Positions 26,577-39,400 of a DNA stretch of 64,000 bases are shown one piece after another (the first letter of the stretch is position 1; every line of letters begins with the position of its first letter). The translations under genes were made by a program, and so were the position numbers. The notes beneath the pieces were generated by a model. It did no database searches. It was not told the DNA's origin and saw only the letters and a program-made list of their open reading frames with translations. The stretch comes from an uncultured Bacteroidales bacterium. GTDB taxonomy: Bacteria; Bacteroidota; Bacteroidia; Bacteroidales; Bacteroidaceae. The stretch spans positions 1 to 64,000 of the forward strand of contig CADCIO010000001.1 in assembly GCA_902801475.1 (NCBI GenBank). Direction: 5' to 3'.

Positions 26577-26632
26577 GTCCTTTTAGCATTTTTTACTGTG
26601 GTTGCAAGCAGCCCAAATCTATCCACATTTTT
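26577..26632 (-). promoter_or_regulatory. SAM-II-type riboswitch in the metK leader
   Basis: On the minus strand a short stem TGTGG/CCACA (26623-26627 with 26597-26601) encloses a loop holding GATTTGG and CTTGCAA. It is followed by AAAAAATGCTAAAAGGAC (down to 26577). These elements (stem, GAUUU, UUGCAA, then the pseudoknot strand with GCUAAAAAGG) match the SAM-II aptamer in order and spacing. It begins just after the predicted transcription start and precedes a SAM synthetase gene. About 100 bases separate it from the start codon; they hold a weak GCCT/AGGC stem at about 26553-26570, so how it controls expression is unclear. Confidence 0.78.
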
Positions 26633-26642
26633 AATTCGGCTG

Positions 26643-26674
26643 CAAAGGTACGCACTTTCTTTCAAATGACCAAA
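26643..26674 (-). promoter_or_regulatory. Promoter of metK
   Basis: On the minus strand TACCTTTG (26643-26650) and TTTG (26671-26674) are 20 bases apart. The riboswitch starts about 15 bases downstream. Confidence 0.75.
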
Positions 26675-26683
26675 GAAAAATCC

Positions 26684-27445
26684 CTATTTCCCTAACAGCG
26701 CCTCCAAATTCGTGTTTTTCAGCACCACACGTTTCTCCTTATCCAACAGGTAGAGCGCTGGCGTGTGCGGCACATAATACTCCCCGTTCAGGTCGTTCAC
26801 ATTTTTACGAACCACCTTCAGACGTGGGTTCTGCACAATAAGCGGTTCCTGTTCCAACTGCGCATCCAATCGTTGACAACGACGGCAGTCGGGATCGTAG
26901 AAAATAAGCAATATCTGCTCAGCCTTGATCTTATACAAACGTGTCTGCTTCCCCTCAGGAGTTGTCACGAGAATATCGGCCGCCATACTACCCACCTGAT
27001 TCTTTGCCAATTGTTCAAGGAGCCATACACGCTGAGGCGATTCAGGCAAAGCACGGAGTAATTGCGCATACACGCCATCGCTGTATAAGGGCGAATCAGA
27101 ATCGCCCAAATAATGTTCCATCAGCCCTTCGAAGAAAGGCACAGCAGAAGGATGTACCCCCAACGAATCAGCAAGCACTTTTGCTCCCTGCATCGCCGAA
27201 ACCGAATCTGCATGTTGCATGAAGTTTAAGAAATCCACCATTCCTTGCTCCCCCACCTCACGGTTCATCGCCGTGCTGTCAGCAAACGCATAGTCCTGCC
27301 AAAAATGCTCCAACAGATACGCCATCCGTGCCTCTGGCCCCTCCAGCTCATCCGGAATCTCAGGATAAGGGAAGGCTGCCTCCTGTGCCCTGACACTCAG
27401 CACACAGAAGAGCAGCCCTAACATGATATGAATAAACCTTCTCAT
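26684..27445 (-). CDS. Exported DUF5106/thioredoxin-like protein
   Basis: 253 residues. A signal peptide (MRRFIHIMLGLLFCVLSVRA/Q) is followed by an alpha-helical DUF5106-type region (about 25-145). The C-terminal thioredoxin fold has the active-site motif CRRC in LIFYDPDCRRCQRLDAQL and a cis-Pro-like TPALYLLDKEKRVVL. The four-residue redox motif suggests periplasmic disulfide chemistry. Its ATG lies 2 bases after the stop of the second giant protein, so translation is probably coupled. A role in folding or export of that protein is an inference. Confidence 0.82.
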   Translation of the reverse strand: MRRFIHIMLGLLFCVLSVRAQEAAFPYPEIPDELEGPEARMAYLLEHFWQDYAFADSTAMNREVGEQGMVDFLNFMQHADSVSAMQGAKVLADSLGVHPSAVPFFEGLMEHYLGDSDSPLYSDGVYAQLLRALPESPQRVWLLEQLAKNQVGSMAADILVTTPEGKQTRLYKIKAEQILLIFYDPDCRRCQRLDAQLEQEPLIVQNPRLKVVRKNVNDLNGEYYVPHTPALYLLDKEKRVVLKNTNLEALLGK

Positions 27446-27447
27446 TC

Positions 27448-30400
27448 TTATGGCTCAGGATCAGGTGTCGTGGTTGTCGATTCCACCTTCTTTCCTATCT
27501 GCACCTTCGTATCACCTGTCACTTCCGCATTGTTACCTGCACCATAGATATCTCCTCGGATATCAGCGCCCAAGACAGTTTCCTTTTGGTAAGTAGGAAT
27601 CCAACCTGCTTCCGAAGAAGTCTTTCCGTTACTATCCTCGACAGGCACAGACAAAAGGTCTATCTGTTCGCCCACCCTGGTACCAATGTTCACAGTTGGC
27701 GTGCCAATCACTTTCGCACCATAACCACCACCGAAGACGGTTCCAATAGCACCAATAGCACCTTTGGCGTGCGATGGAACTGGGAAACCTGTGTCATAAC
27801 CGTCACCCGAATATTTCACAGTTGACCCGACAACCTTAGCATTCTTACCGATGACGTTATCTTCATCATCGGCATATTGACCCTTAAACACATCAATGTT
27901 CACCGTCGGATTACCCACCATCACAGCTGTTTCACCATAACCACCACCATAGATAGTACCGATGCTGGTAAACGATTTGACATTCACCACTGGGTCTGCG
28001 TATGGTGTACCTGCAATAGCATCTCCATCAGAAGCTGATTCTCGTGGCTTCAACTCACCATCAACCAGTTTATAACCATAGACAGAATAAGCAGCTTGGT
28101 TACCACCACCGTAAAGTTCGCCAATGATGACTGGACGACAGCCCGTCTCTTCGATGTTTACCACGATAGGACCTTGGATCGTGCCGCTGATGTTATTACC
28201 GCCAAACACGCGCTCGTAAGTACCGTTGGTGATGGTCAACGTCACGCCACCCAAGACATCTGCCTCTTGAGCACCGCCGTAGGCAACCTTCAGACCTGGG
28301 ATACAAGCCATCAACAGCTTGGCCTCTGCATCCATCGGCGCGTTTTTACCACCGCCATATGCCTCATCCACTTGGAAATGACATCCATTCTGATCATCCA
28401 GCAAAGTAACCGCCGACTCGCGCACATTACCCTTTTTGTTCGAACCACCAAAGACACGATGGATCAAGCCGTCGTAGATGGTCACAGAAGCCTGACCAGA
28501 ACCATAGCTGAACAGCGCCGTTCGCTCTTCTTTCGAACTTTTTGGGATATCGTATTCAGTACCATAAGCCACATATCCCACGTTAGCACCAGGATTGGTG
28601 ACGTATGTTGTGCCACCATCGTAAGAAACATCATCCTTACCGTTACCGCCACCAAACACCTCTTCTATCTCGTAGGTCGCATTGATGGTGATGTTTGAGG
28701 CTGGTACGGAGGCTGCATTACCACCGCCATACACCTGCTTGATGCTCGTCAGGTCGCAACCGTCAATAATGACTTTAGCTACGGCTGAGGCTCTGGCTGT
28801 TTCATCTTCAGGATAGTATGCTGCAAGATTTCCACCTCCATAAACAGCTTTCAACTCGTAAGTAGATTTCTCCTTGTTTTGTACTTCTCCCTCATCTTTC
28901 CGCACCGTCTTATACACATGCACGGTGACATCTTTCTGCGGACTACCGTTCATGTTATTGCAACCGAAGATATTGCCCTTCACCTCACAGTCACCGTAAG
29001 TGGTATCATCATTTGCGTTCGTCGGTTTGTTCAGCTCCACCATTACTTCACCTAAGACCTTGGCCTCGATGGCTGTGACAGCAGCAACAGCAGGCGTCTT
29101 CACATCACCTACATTCTTAGTACCAGCTTTTACTTCAGCATCATCTTCTGTATAAAGAACAGCTGCCTTAGCTTCCTGTGCCAATTGTCCCAAGCCACCG
29201 CCATAGACATTACGGTTGATGGTGCCACCCTTCAAGTTGACCGTTGTGGTGGGAGTGTAATCTTCTAATGTTCCATCATTGTCGAGATCGGCTGTAGTTG
29301 TGGTGTTCGTGTTGGCCAGCGATCCACCGCCATACACATCCTCTGTAATTGTACCGCCTTGGATATTGACAATGACACTGCCCTTGGTAAGACCCAACTC
29401 GCCACCGCCAAAGACAGAGCCACCGATAGAGGCACTGCCGTCGATGGTCACTTCGGGATGCGTGGCCAATGCCAGCGTCTCAAGATACGTTGAATATGAC
29501 TCCGGAGTCTGTAAATAATCCCAAACAAACTTAGTTCCTGTATAACCATTAGGATAATTTTCATAATATTCCCATGCTCCAGTACCAGTAGGTCCACTAG
29601 CTTCAGGGAAGTCTGTTGCATTATAGACCGTCATACGTCTTGACCGCTTCGAATGGTCTGTATTATCCTTATCAAAATGAGAATTGACACCCTTACCAGC
29701 ACCAAAGACGTCATCTGCAATGGTGGCATTGCCCTGAATGGTGACATTACAATAGCCACCGCCTTTCAATATGGACGGCATTTTCTGTGCGTCAAGGCCA
29801 TACTTGCCCACAGAAGCAATCTCACCGCCACCATAGACGCTATGTTCCACACTGGCATGGCCCTGAACGGTGACAATACTATTGCCACGCACCAACGCCG
29901 AGTAGCCATGTGTCTCTAAGCCTGCGCCAGCACCGTACACGCTGCCCTTGATGTCGGGTTCGTCTGATCCATCCGCAGTTCCTATAATCACCTTCGAATC
30001 ATCTTCCACGCGACCTACCTCACCACCACCATAGACGTTACCATTCACTACCGTGGTAGAACCGCTGATGCTGACATTCGTAGCGAACGCTATGGCTTTC
30101 TCACACCAGAAGGTGTTGGCAAGACCACGGCCAGCTCCGAACACATTACCATGATCTTTGGGTTTATCAGTACTTGCAAGACCTATCGTACCACCAGAGA
30201 TGCTAACCGTGCAAATACCTGTATTAGTATTTGTGCCAGTGATAGTATTATTGTTAGGAGCATTGTTATATTCGTTGGAAGTCATATTACTACCATTACT
30301 CTCACTATTTTTCCATATATAATTGTAATTAGTTTGAGTAGTCTTGTCAATTGTACCCACATCACCCAAATTACCGCCGCCATAGACGTTGCCATCAACA

Positions 30401-33400
30401 GCACCACTACTGATAGTGAGTCTGGTATTTCCACTCACACGGCCAGCTTCTGCAAAAGAAGCAAGACCACGGCCACCACCAAAGGCATCACCATTTACGG
30501 CACCACCCTGAATCTTCACGTCCGTATTGCGATACACAAATCCGCTCTCACTGCCACCAAAGACAGATCCTCTGACGGTGCCTCCACCGATGGTCACATT
30601 AGTCTCAGCGGACAAGGCTAACGTCTCAAGATATGCAAGGTAATCGCCCTTAGCAGCAAACCATACATAGCCATCACCGACCCAACGTTTGGGTTTATGC
30701 TCATCAATCTCATAATCATTCACTCCATCCGTGCCAGTAGCATAATCATAATTTTCAGGTTCAACACCCTGACCAGCGCCATAGACGTGACCTGTGTTCT
30801 CATTGCCTTCTGTTCCGATGATGGCACTGCCCTGAATAATGACACTACTTGTTCCGCCAGCTTTCAGACCATATGGCATACCAATTGAGACATGATGAGC
30901 ATCAGCTTCTGTTTGCGATGCGGCAACCCAATATCTGCCCACCGAAGCCAATTCACCACCGCCATAAACGTTTTGCTTCACCTGGGCTTGACCCTGAACC
31001 GTGACAATACTAGTGCCACGCACCAGTGCCGAGTAACCATGTGTCTCTACGCCCGCACCTGCACCGAATACACTACCTTTGATAACGGGTGCGCTGGATC
31101 CTGTCGCAGCCCCAATCTCCACGATGGTATTCCTTTCCACACGAGCAATCTCACCGCCACCATAAACATTACCTGTGCCCTCAACAAGAGTGTTATTCGC
31201 ATTGAGAGTACCCACTGTACCGTTATAGATTCTAACCGTTGTACCTCCATCCTGTAGTTCGTATGGAGATGCAGTTGTGCCTTCACCTGTTACGCCATCG
31301 CCTTCAACTCCCACCATGGCTTTCGAACACGTGAATGAATTGGCAATACCCTTACCACCTCCGTAAACATTACCACCAATAATGGGATTTCCAGAAGCCA
31401 CCACATACGTAACAGTCGTACCGCTCGTTTGTTTCTCGGCACCGACATTCACCTCCGTATTTTCCATCACGTCACCAGTCTCTCCACCACCATAGACGCT
31501 GCCCTTGATATTACCATTCGATGAAATGTTCACACTGGTATTTTTAGCCAATGCAACGTCTGTTTGGTCGGTAGTCGCATCACCACGAGCTGCACCATAG
31601 ACATTACCGTCATCAACGCCGTCGTCACCGACCTGACCGCCACTAATATTAATCGTTGTCAGGCCACCACTAGTAATAGTCGTTGTCGTAACATTGTTGG
31701 TGGTAGTAGAAACAACTTTACCCACCGAGCCCATGGCACCAGCACCATAGACATTGCGTACCACACGACCGCCAGTAATGTTAACCGTAGTATTGCCATA
31801 GACGATACCTGCCAAGGAGTTATAGAGTTGACCGTTACCATCGTGTGTTTCTGCGGCTGGATTCGAATAATACTTGTCCATACCGCAACCTCCGCCGTAG
31901 ACATTACCACGGTAGGGATAGTCGGCACCATTGTAGGTCGTATTATTAGAAGTGATATCATAAGTATGATCCGTATCATCATATATGCCGATTGTACCGC
32001 TATTAACCGTAACCTCAGTGTCGTTGAAAACGTGTCCGTTCTCACCACTACCATAGACGGTACCCCTGATTTGAGGTCCAGAATTAGAGCCAGAAGTACC
32101 TATGGTGACATGGGTGTCATAGACCCAAGCCGTATGGTCGTCGCGTTTGCCTGGGGCATTGATGTCGCCTCGTGAAGAGCCGAACACCATACCGTTCTCA
32201 TTGCCATCGTAGCCGATGGTACCGCCTTTGATAGTGACCGTAGCGACACCAGTACCTTCAGTAGCGAGGCCGTTGACTCCTTGGACCTTAACCGGACCAC
32301 CTTGAGTATCGGAACCTGTTTGATAGTCGAAGTCGCCCACTGTACCGTAGGCACCGCCGCCATATACATTATGGTAGATAGTACCGCCATTGATAGTGAC
32401 ATTGGTGTTCTTCAATATTCTGCCGCTACGCACAGTGTTGTTATAACCACTGCCGCCGCCATAGACATTACCCATCTTGGCGCCGCCAAAGTAGCGCTTG
32501 GTGTCGGAAATAGTGATTGGTGCAATACCTACAGTACCGCCGCTCACAGTCACGTATGTGCTACCCACCACGCTGTTAGACTCTCCCACAGATCCCACGC
32601 TGGCCATCTCGCCACCGCCATAGATGCTGGCCTTCACCGCACCACCTTGCATGTCAATCTTCGTGTCTTCCTTGACAAGACCGGCATCAAACTTGGGGTG
32701 CGTCGTTTCACCATTAACTGTTAGGTCATCCAGAAGGCTGCCATAGCCACCACCGAAGACACTACCAAAGGTGTATTGAACAACATTGCTGCCATCTTTC
32801 ACCTCAGAGCCGATGGTACCACCATTGATGATAATTTCAGTTCCTACACTGACATCTGCATTGGCAGCATTCTTGGCAGTATGAGCACCCACTACCTGAC
32901 CTAACTCACCACCGCCAAAGACAGTACTCTTGATTACGGCATTTCCGCTGATAGTCAGCTTGGTACTCTTGACACAGCCCAACTTCCACCAATCTACCAT
33001 GTTGATATAAGTTGTACCGTTCTGTTCGTATAGATTACCCATACCGCCAGCAAAGACGTTGCCGCCCTTGGTATGCTTCAATCGATTGTCCGAGTCATAT
33101 TCTGTATTTGGTACATACGTCGTTTTATAGGTGTCATTAGGATTAAACTCATATTCCCACTTGTTACCAATAGTACCACCGCTGATGGTAATGTCGATAT
33201 GTCCACGTCCATGCGTGAAGAATCCTGTAGTACCATCAGTAAAACCTTCTTCGACGTCATTATCATCACGCATCTCTCCGTAACCAGTTACGCCTGCATC
33301 GAACAGTCCATAACCCACGGAACCCATTCGTCCACCGCCATAGACGGAGCCAAGTATATTACCACCCTTGATTTCCATCTTGACGCTTCCGGCCACATTA

Positions 33401-36400
33401 CCCGCCGTATAGGCTTCACCACTAAAGCCACGACCACCACCGAATACGTTACCATCGACATAAGACGTTCCCCAAGTACCAATCTCCGGACCTGTATGGT
33501 CATCTTTGCCAATGGTAATCGTCACATCGCGCAGCACGTGACCGTCCTCACCGCCGCCATAGACAGAGCCAAAGACAGTGCCACCAGTGATTTCAATCTC
33601 CACATCTTTTACGTTGGTCACTTTATTAAAATGCACACGAGGATCACCTTTGCCTGCACCATAGATATAGCCGATCAGAGGGTTGCCCATAATCTGTTCC
33701 ACGGTGCGCGGCACGCCGACTGTACCACCAGACATCTTCACCGTACATGTGCCCTTTACGTCGGTATATTCGTTACCGCCATAGACATTGGACAAGATAT
33801 GGCCACCAGAGATGCGCACTTCAGCATCACCTTCCACCCAGCCTGCCGAACGAACCCAGTCGTAGCCAGTGATTTCTTTGTTAGCATCTACTTTTTTATA
33901 TGGCATGTAACCAGATCCACCAGCAAACACACAGCCTATCCACGTCTTACCATCAGAAGCATTATCCGTACTGCCACCAGGATATAGGTCACTATTTTTC
34001 GCAGTTTTATACTCGTCTGCGAATGGGTCGTAGGTATCATATACCCAGTTGGGATTTTGTTCAGTTCCGATATTTTTTCCGTAAGGGAAGTGGGAACATT
34101 CAGGCATCTGTGCCGCAATCGTATTGATGCGCGAAGCATTGCCTGCTCTGACAGCCTCTTCTGCCTCCGTCCATTGATCGGCTGTATAGCGTATGGGCTT
34201 GTTGTTTTCATCAACCTTGTTTGCTCCAACACCAATCTGGCCGCCCTCAATCTTCACAAGCGTATTGCCAAGTACACGTCCGAACTCACCACCGCCTATG
34301 ATAGACTCCAGAATGAAGGCATTGTCTTTGATGGTCACATCTGTATTGTTAACGTATGTCTTGAAGTGAGTATCAGGGTCATCGGACGGATCCTCCACGA
34401 GGCCACAGCCAGCACCCCATACCCAGCCTTGCGGGACAGGATCGCCATGACCATTTGTCTTTCTGTTCATACCCTGTGTCGCCACCTCTACAGGGCCTAT
34501 CTGGCCACCGCTGACAACAACATAACAGGTACCGGTACCTTCCTCGCAACTTGTTGGTTTACCAATACAATGTTCATGATTAGCTGTATGCCCCCAATCA
34601 GTTACATTCGTTGACATGGTAAACGTACCCACAGAACCCGAGAGACCGCCTCCGAAGATACCATTAAAGACATAGCCGTCGGCCATTGTCACAAAGGTAT
34701 TGCCCAGCACGTCTGCCGCATTACCGCCACCATAAACACTATTACCAATCGAAACAGCGAAGTCTGTGGTTCCTGAATGACTCACAGCAGTATCGGAGTA
34801 CCCGTTATCTGAATTTGAATCAGGATTTTGAGTACCGCAAATATTCACATAGGTATTACCACTCACTTCTGCCAGATTACCACCACCAAAGACATTGCCG
34901 GTGATGTAAGCACCCAAAACGTCTTGGGCATCGCTATAAGTATAGCCGTCATGTGTCTCATCTATCGTTGTCTTATCAAAGCTCTCATGACATTGAACCG
35001 TTGTTGCCATACCTATATTAACAGTAGGGTTACCAATGACTGCAGCGGCATTACCACCGCCAAAGACATCACCGATGATGCCCAGCTTATTGGGATTTTC
35101 TGAAGCTGTAAGCCCCTCCGCAGTCATAACAGCAGGAACGCCTACGTCATTATTTTCGGCAAAGGTTCCCTGAATCATATTAATGTTCACCGTTGGGTTG
35201 CCATAGAGCGCAGCACCAGAACCATAGCCACCACCAAATACCTTTCCTATATAGGTACAAGAAATGACGTTCAGAACGGGAGCGTCATAGGGGGCAGTTT
35301 TTCTTATTTCTGTTCCATATTCAGCAGTTGTAATAGCAGGTTTGTATCCTTCTGCATCTGGGTCAGTTATAGCAGCCATCTCTGCAGTTCTTGGCTTTAA
35401 GATGGGTTTGTCTGTATTAGGATCAGTCCCGTCCATATAATAACCATACATAGAATAGGCAGCCTGGTTACCACCGAGATAAAGCTCGTCAATCGTGATG
35501 GGTGTATCACAATCACCTGTTTCCTCAATATTCAACTTGATATGACCCATTATAACCCCGCCTTCGTTGTTGCCGCCAAACACCTTACCAAAGTTACCAC
35601 TGGTGATCGTCAACTCCACATTACCATTCACATTGGCATTGTCGGCACCACCGTAAACAAGTGGTATCTTTGTCTCAGGCTTACAGCCCATGACAAGAAT
35701 CAGGTCGCCGTTCACATCGGCATTCTTACCAGCACCTACTAACTTCGCCACATCCAAGGTACAGCTCTCAGGATTTGTACCAGCAATATCAATGGCCACA
35801 TCTCCATAAATGATACCTTTCTCGTTACTTGCGCCATAAGCCTCATAGACAGTACCACCATAGATCAAAGTGTTCGTATTTCCATTCACGTTGGCACCAG
35901 GGTTAATCTGCCATCCGGAATCATTCTTATATTTGTCCTTTCCATTACCACCACCGAAGAGACTACCAATCTCGTAAGTACTATAAACATCAACTTGAGT
36001 TTCTGGAACTTCAGCAGCATTGCCACCACCATAAACAGTTTCGATGCTGGTTTCACCACATCCATGGATAATAACGTGTGACTTCTTGCCTGTTGTCGTA
36101 TAAGGTGCCAGATTACCACCACCATAGACAGCGGCAAGCTCGTATGTATTAGTTTTTTTTGTGGGTTTATCTTTCACGTTCCCCTCAGCATCACGGCTAA
36201 CTGTTTGATTGACCGTCACGATAACATTACCTTGTGGTGAACCATTCAAATTGTTACAACCAAACAAACGTCCGCTCTTCACCACATTTGTATAACCCGT
36301 TTCATCATAGTATTTAATATCGAAAGCCGTACCATTCAATGTCACATCTATATCACCCCACACCGTAGCTTCAATGTCACTCTCTGCATTATTAAATCCA

Positions 36401-39400
36401 GTCTTCTGCCCTAAACCTCCACCGTATGCATCACCCTTGATAAGACCACCCGTCAAACTAACAGAGGTCGTGTAATAAGCTGACCCCTCCTCATGAGCCC
36501 ATGTGGGTACTTGACGATAATACGTTCCACTGCCAATGGTCGCATTAGCATCAGTGACTTTCGTATATTTATATGGATTTTCGGCTGTACCAGCACCACT
36601 CCTTTCGTATAAGTCGGTTATTGATTCACCTTCGTTTAGTGCAGTAGCCACCACGTAGCCGTTCACATCCCAGTTGCCGAGGTTCGTATCTGCCAATGCA
36701 CCACCGCCATAGACATCCTGTTCCACGGTGCCGCCAACCATGTTGACATCCACATGTCCTAAGGTAACTCCCCTCTGGCCACCGCCATAGACGGAGCCAT
36801 AAACGGTAGGAGTACCCGAAGCAGTGATGGTTTCTGTCGTCCCGCTCTTCGTCCATGTACCACCAATGGTCACATGGGGATGGCTGGTCAAGGCCAGCGT
36901 CTTCAAGAAATCAAGATAATCTTGCTCTGTTTTATAATATCTCTTGATGAATTTTTGTCCTATATAGCCTTCTTCATAAGTTACCCAATAATCCCATGTG
37001 TCGCCCGGGGTATCACTTGGCCTGTTTTCATAGGTCTGCATACTATAGACACTCTTATAATTAGAAGAGTTATACGCAGGTGTGACACCCTTACAGGCAC
37101 CATAGACATTGTGCCCTGTGCCACTTTCCCCAATCTTGGCATTGTCCTTGATGTTGACAATACATGTTCCGCCGGTTTTCGGTTTTGTCGGTAATCCGCC
37201 TACTACTTCAAATTTACCCACTGAAGCTGTCTCACCGCCGCCATAGACGCTACCTCCAACCTGGGCAGTGCCCTGAACGGTGACAGCAGCATTGCCTCGT
37301 ACCAAAGCAGAATAGCCATGAGTCTCTAAGCCGGCTCCGGCACCATACACGTCACCTGTGATAGTGGGCTTACTCTCCCCTGTTTCATTGGGCGTTCCTA
37401 TCGTCACCTTCGCATCGTCTTCCACTCGACCTATCTGACCGCCGCCATAGACGTTGCCATTCACCGTACCGGCAGTGATGGTGACATTCGTAGCGTAGGC
37501 AATGGCTTTCTCACACCACCAAGTGATGCCAGTACCCCTACCAGCTCCATACACATTACCATGTTCGGCAGACACTGTTCCACTGGTGCCTATCGTACCA
37601 CCAGAGATGTTGACCGTGCAAATACCAGTGTTATTATTTGTACCCGTGATTTTGTTATTCTCAGCAACATTAGCAGTGCTACCATCGGTTTTCTTCCAGA
37701 AATAATTATAAGTTAGTTGACCATCTTTTTTGTCTGTCTTGTCAATTAACCCCACATCGCCCAACTCGCCACCGCCATAGACATTACCTTTGACTGCGCC
37801 AGCTTCGATAGCAACAGTGGTGGTGCCTTTCACTTTTCCGGCTTCGGCAAATGTGTCAAGTCCACGTCCGCCGCCAAAGACATTGCCATACGTTGTCGTA
37901 CCAATCTCGCAGTTACTGCCCTTAATCGTTACTCTTGTATTATCCTGCACAAAACCACTCTCACTACCGCCATAGACGTTACCCTTGACGGTGGCTCCGT
38001 TGATGGTTACATCAGTTCCGGTAACCAAAGCCAAAGTTTGCAGGAACTCTAAATATTTGGCCTCGCCAGTCTTATAATCTGCAGCAGTCGGATCAGCATC
38101 GTCAACAAAATATTCCCAAACATATCGGGTATCTTTTTTTCCTTTATCATCGACATAATAATCCCATGTCTGTCCCTCATTTCCACCTTCTCCGCTAATA
38201 TGCTTCTCTGAATTATAGTCAACCATACGCTTGGACCAGTTCGTTGTAGCACCTGTGTGAACATAATTAGGCGTTACTCCCTTACCAGCACCAAACACGT
38301 GTCCTGTGGTCTCTGATGCCGCACCAGATTCTGGTCCTATTTGCGCACTGCCCTGAATGGTAACGGTACATTGTCCACCACTCATCGTTTTATACGGCAT
38401 CTCATCAGGTGTATTTGTAGGTGCTGTAGGTGCCCCAGTAACATTATCATTAATACCCTTCACCCAATATCTGCCTACCGTAGCTTGTTCACCGCCACCA
38501 TAGACATTCTCTCTCACCTTGGCATTGCCCTGAATGGTAACAGTACTGTTACCACGCACCAAAGCGGCATAACCATGTGTTTTCTCACCCTTACCAGCAC
38601 CGAATACGCTACCATTAATAACAGGTGCAAAAGGACCATTTCCTGTTCCCACACCTATCTTCACTTGCGTATTCCATTCTACTCGGCCCACTTCACCGCC
38701 ACCATAGACATTACCATTCACCAGACCATTACTGATGGTGACTTTCGTTCCTTTATTTTTATTTTCATCCGTTGTGAGATCTGCGCCCGCGCCAGTATTA
38801 TTAACACCTATCATGGCCTTGGAGCACGAGAATTCGTCGGCCTCACCCTTACCGCCTCCAAAGACATTCTCAGTGATAGTACCACCGGTGATGTTCACGG
38901 AAGTGTTTCCTTCAACATTCGACTCTTCACCACCTCCATAGACACTCTTTGTAACGGACATTTTCTTACCATCAGTAAGTGTAGTATTGCCATCAATGGT
39001 AAGCGTAACATTGCCAGTGACTGCTCCTAAACCCGTAAGATCTTCTGTGGTATATAGAATATGGTTTGTTTTATCAATCGCTGTCGCTGTTGAATTAACC
39101 TCATCGCGATGTTCCCATGTATACTCAGCATCAGTTTCAGGGAGTTCTGCCTCCAGATAGGCACCGAGGTTCTGGTCATAACGCGGCTGAGTTTTGAACG
39201 TATTTTTCATCACCTTAACTGTAGGCAATGTCGCTGAGTAACCACCACCAAACACATTGCCTTTCACAGTACAGTTGGTAAGTGTCGACTTAACATTACC
39301 AGTAACCTTACCAAGACTACCACCACCATAGAAGCTACCTAAACACTTATAGTCAGCAGAGATAGAGAGTCTTCCAAGAGGGTCGGTCGTAATGGTGCAA

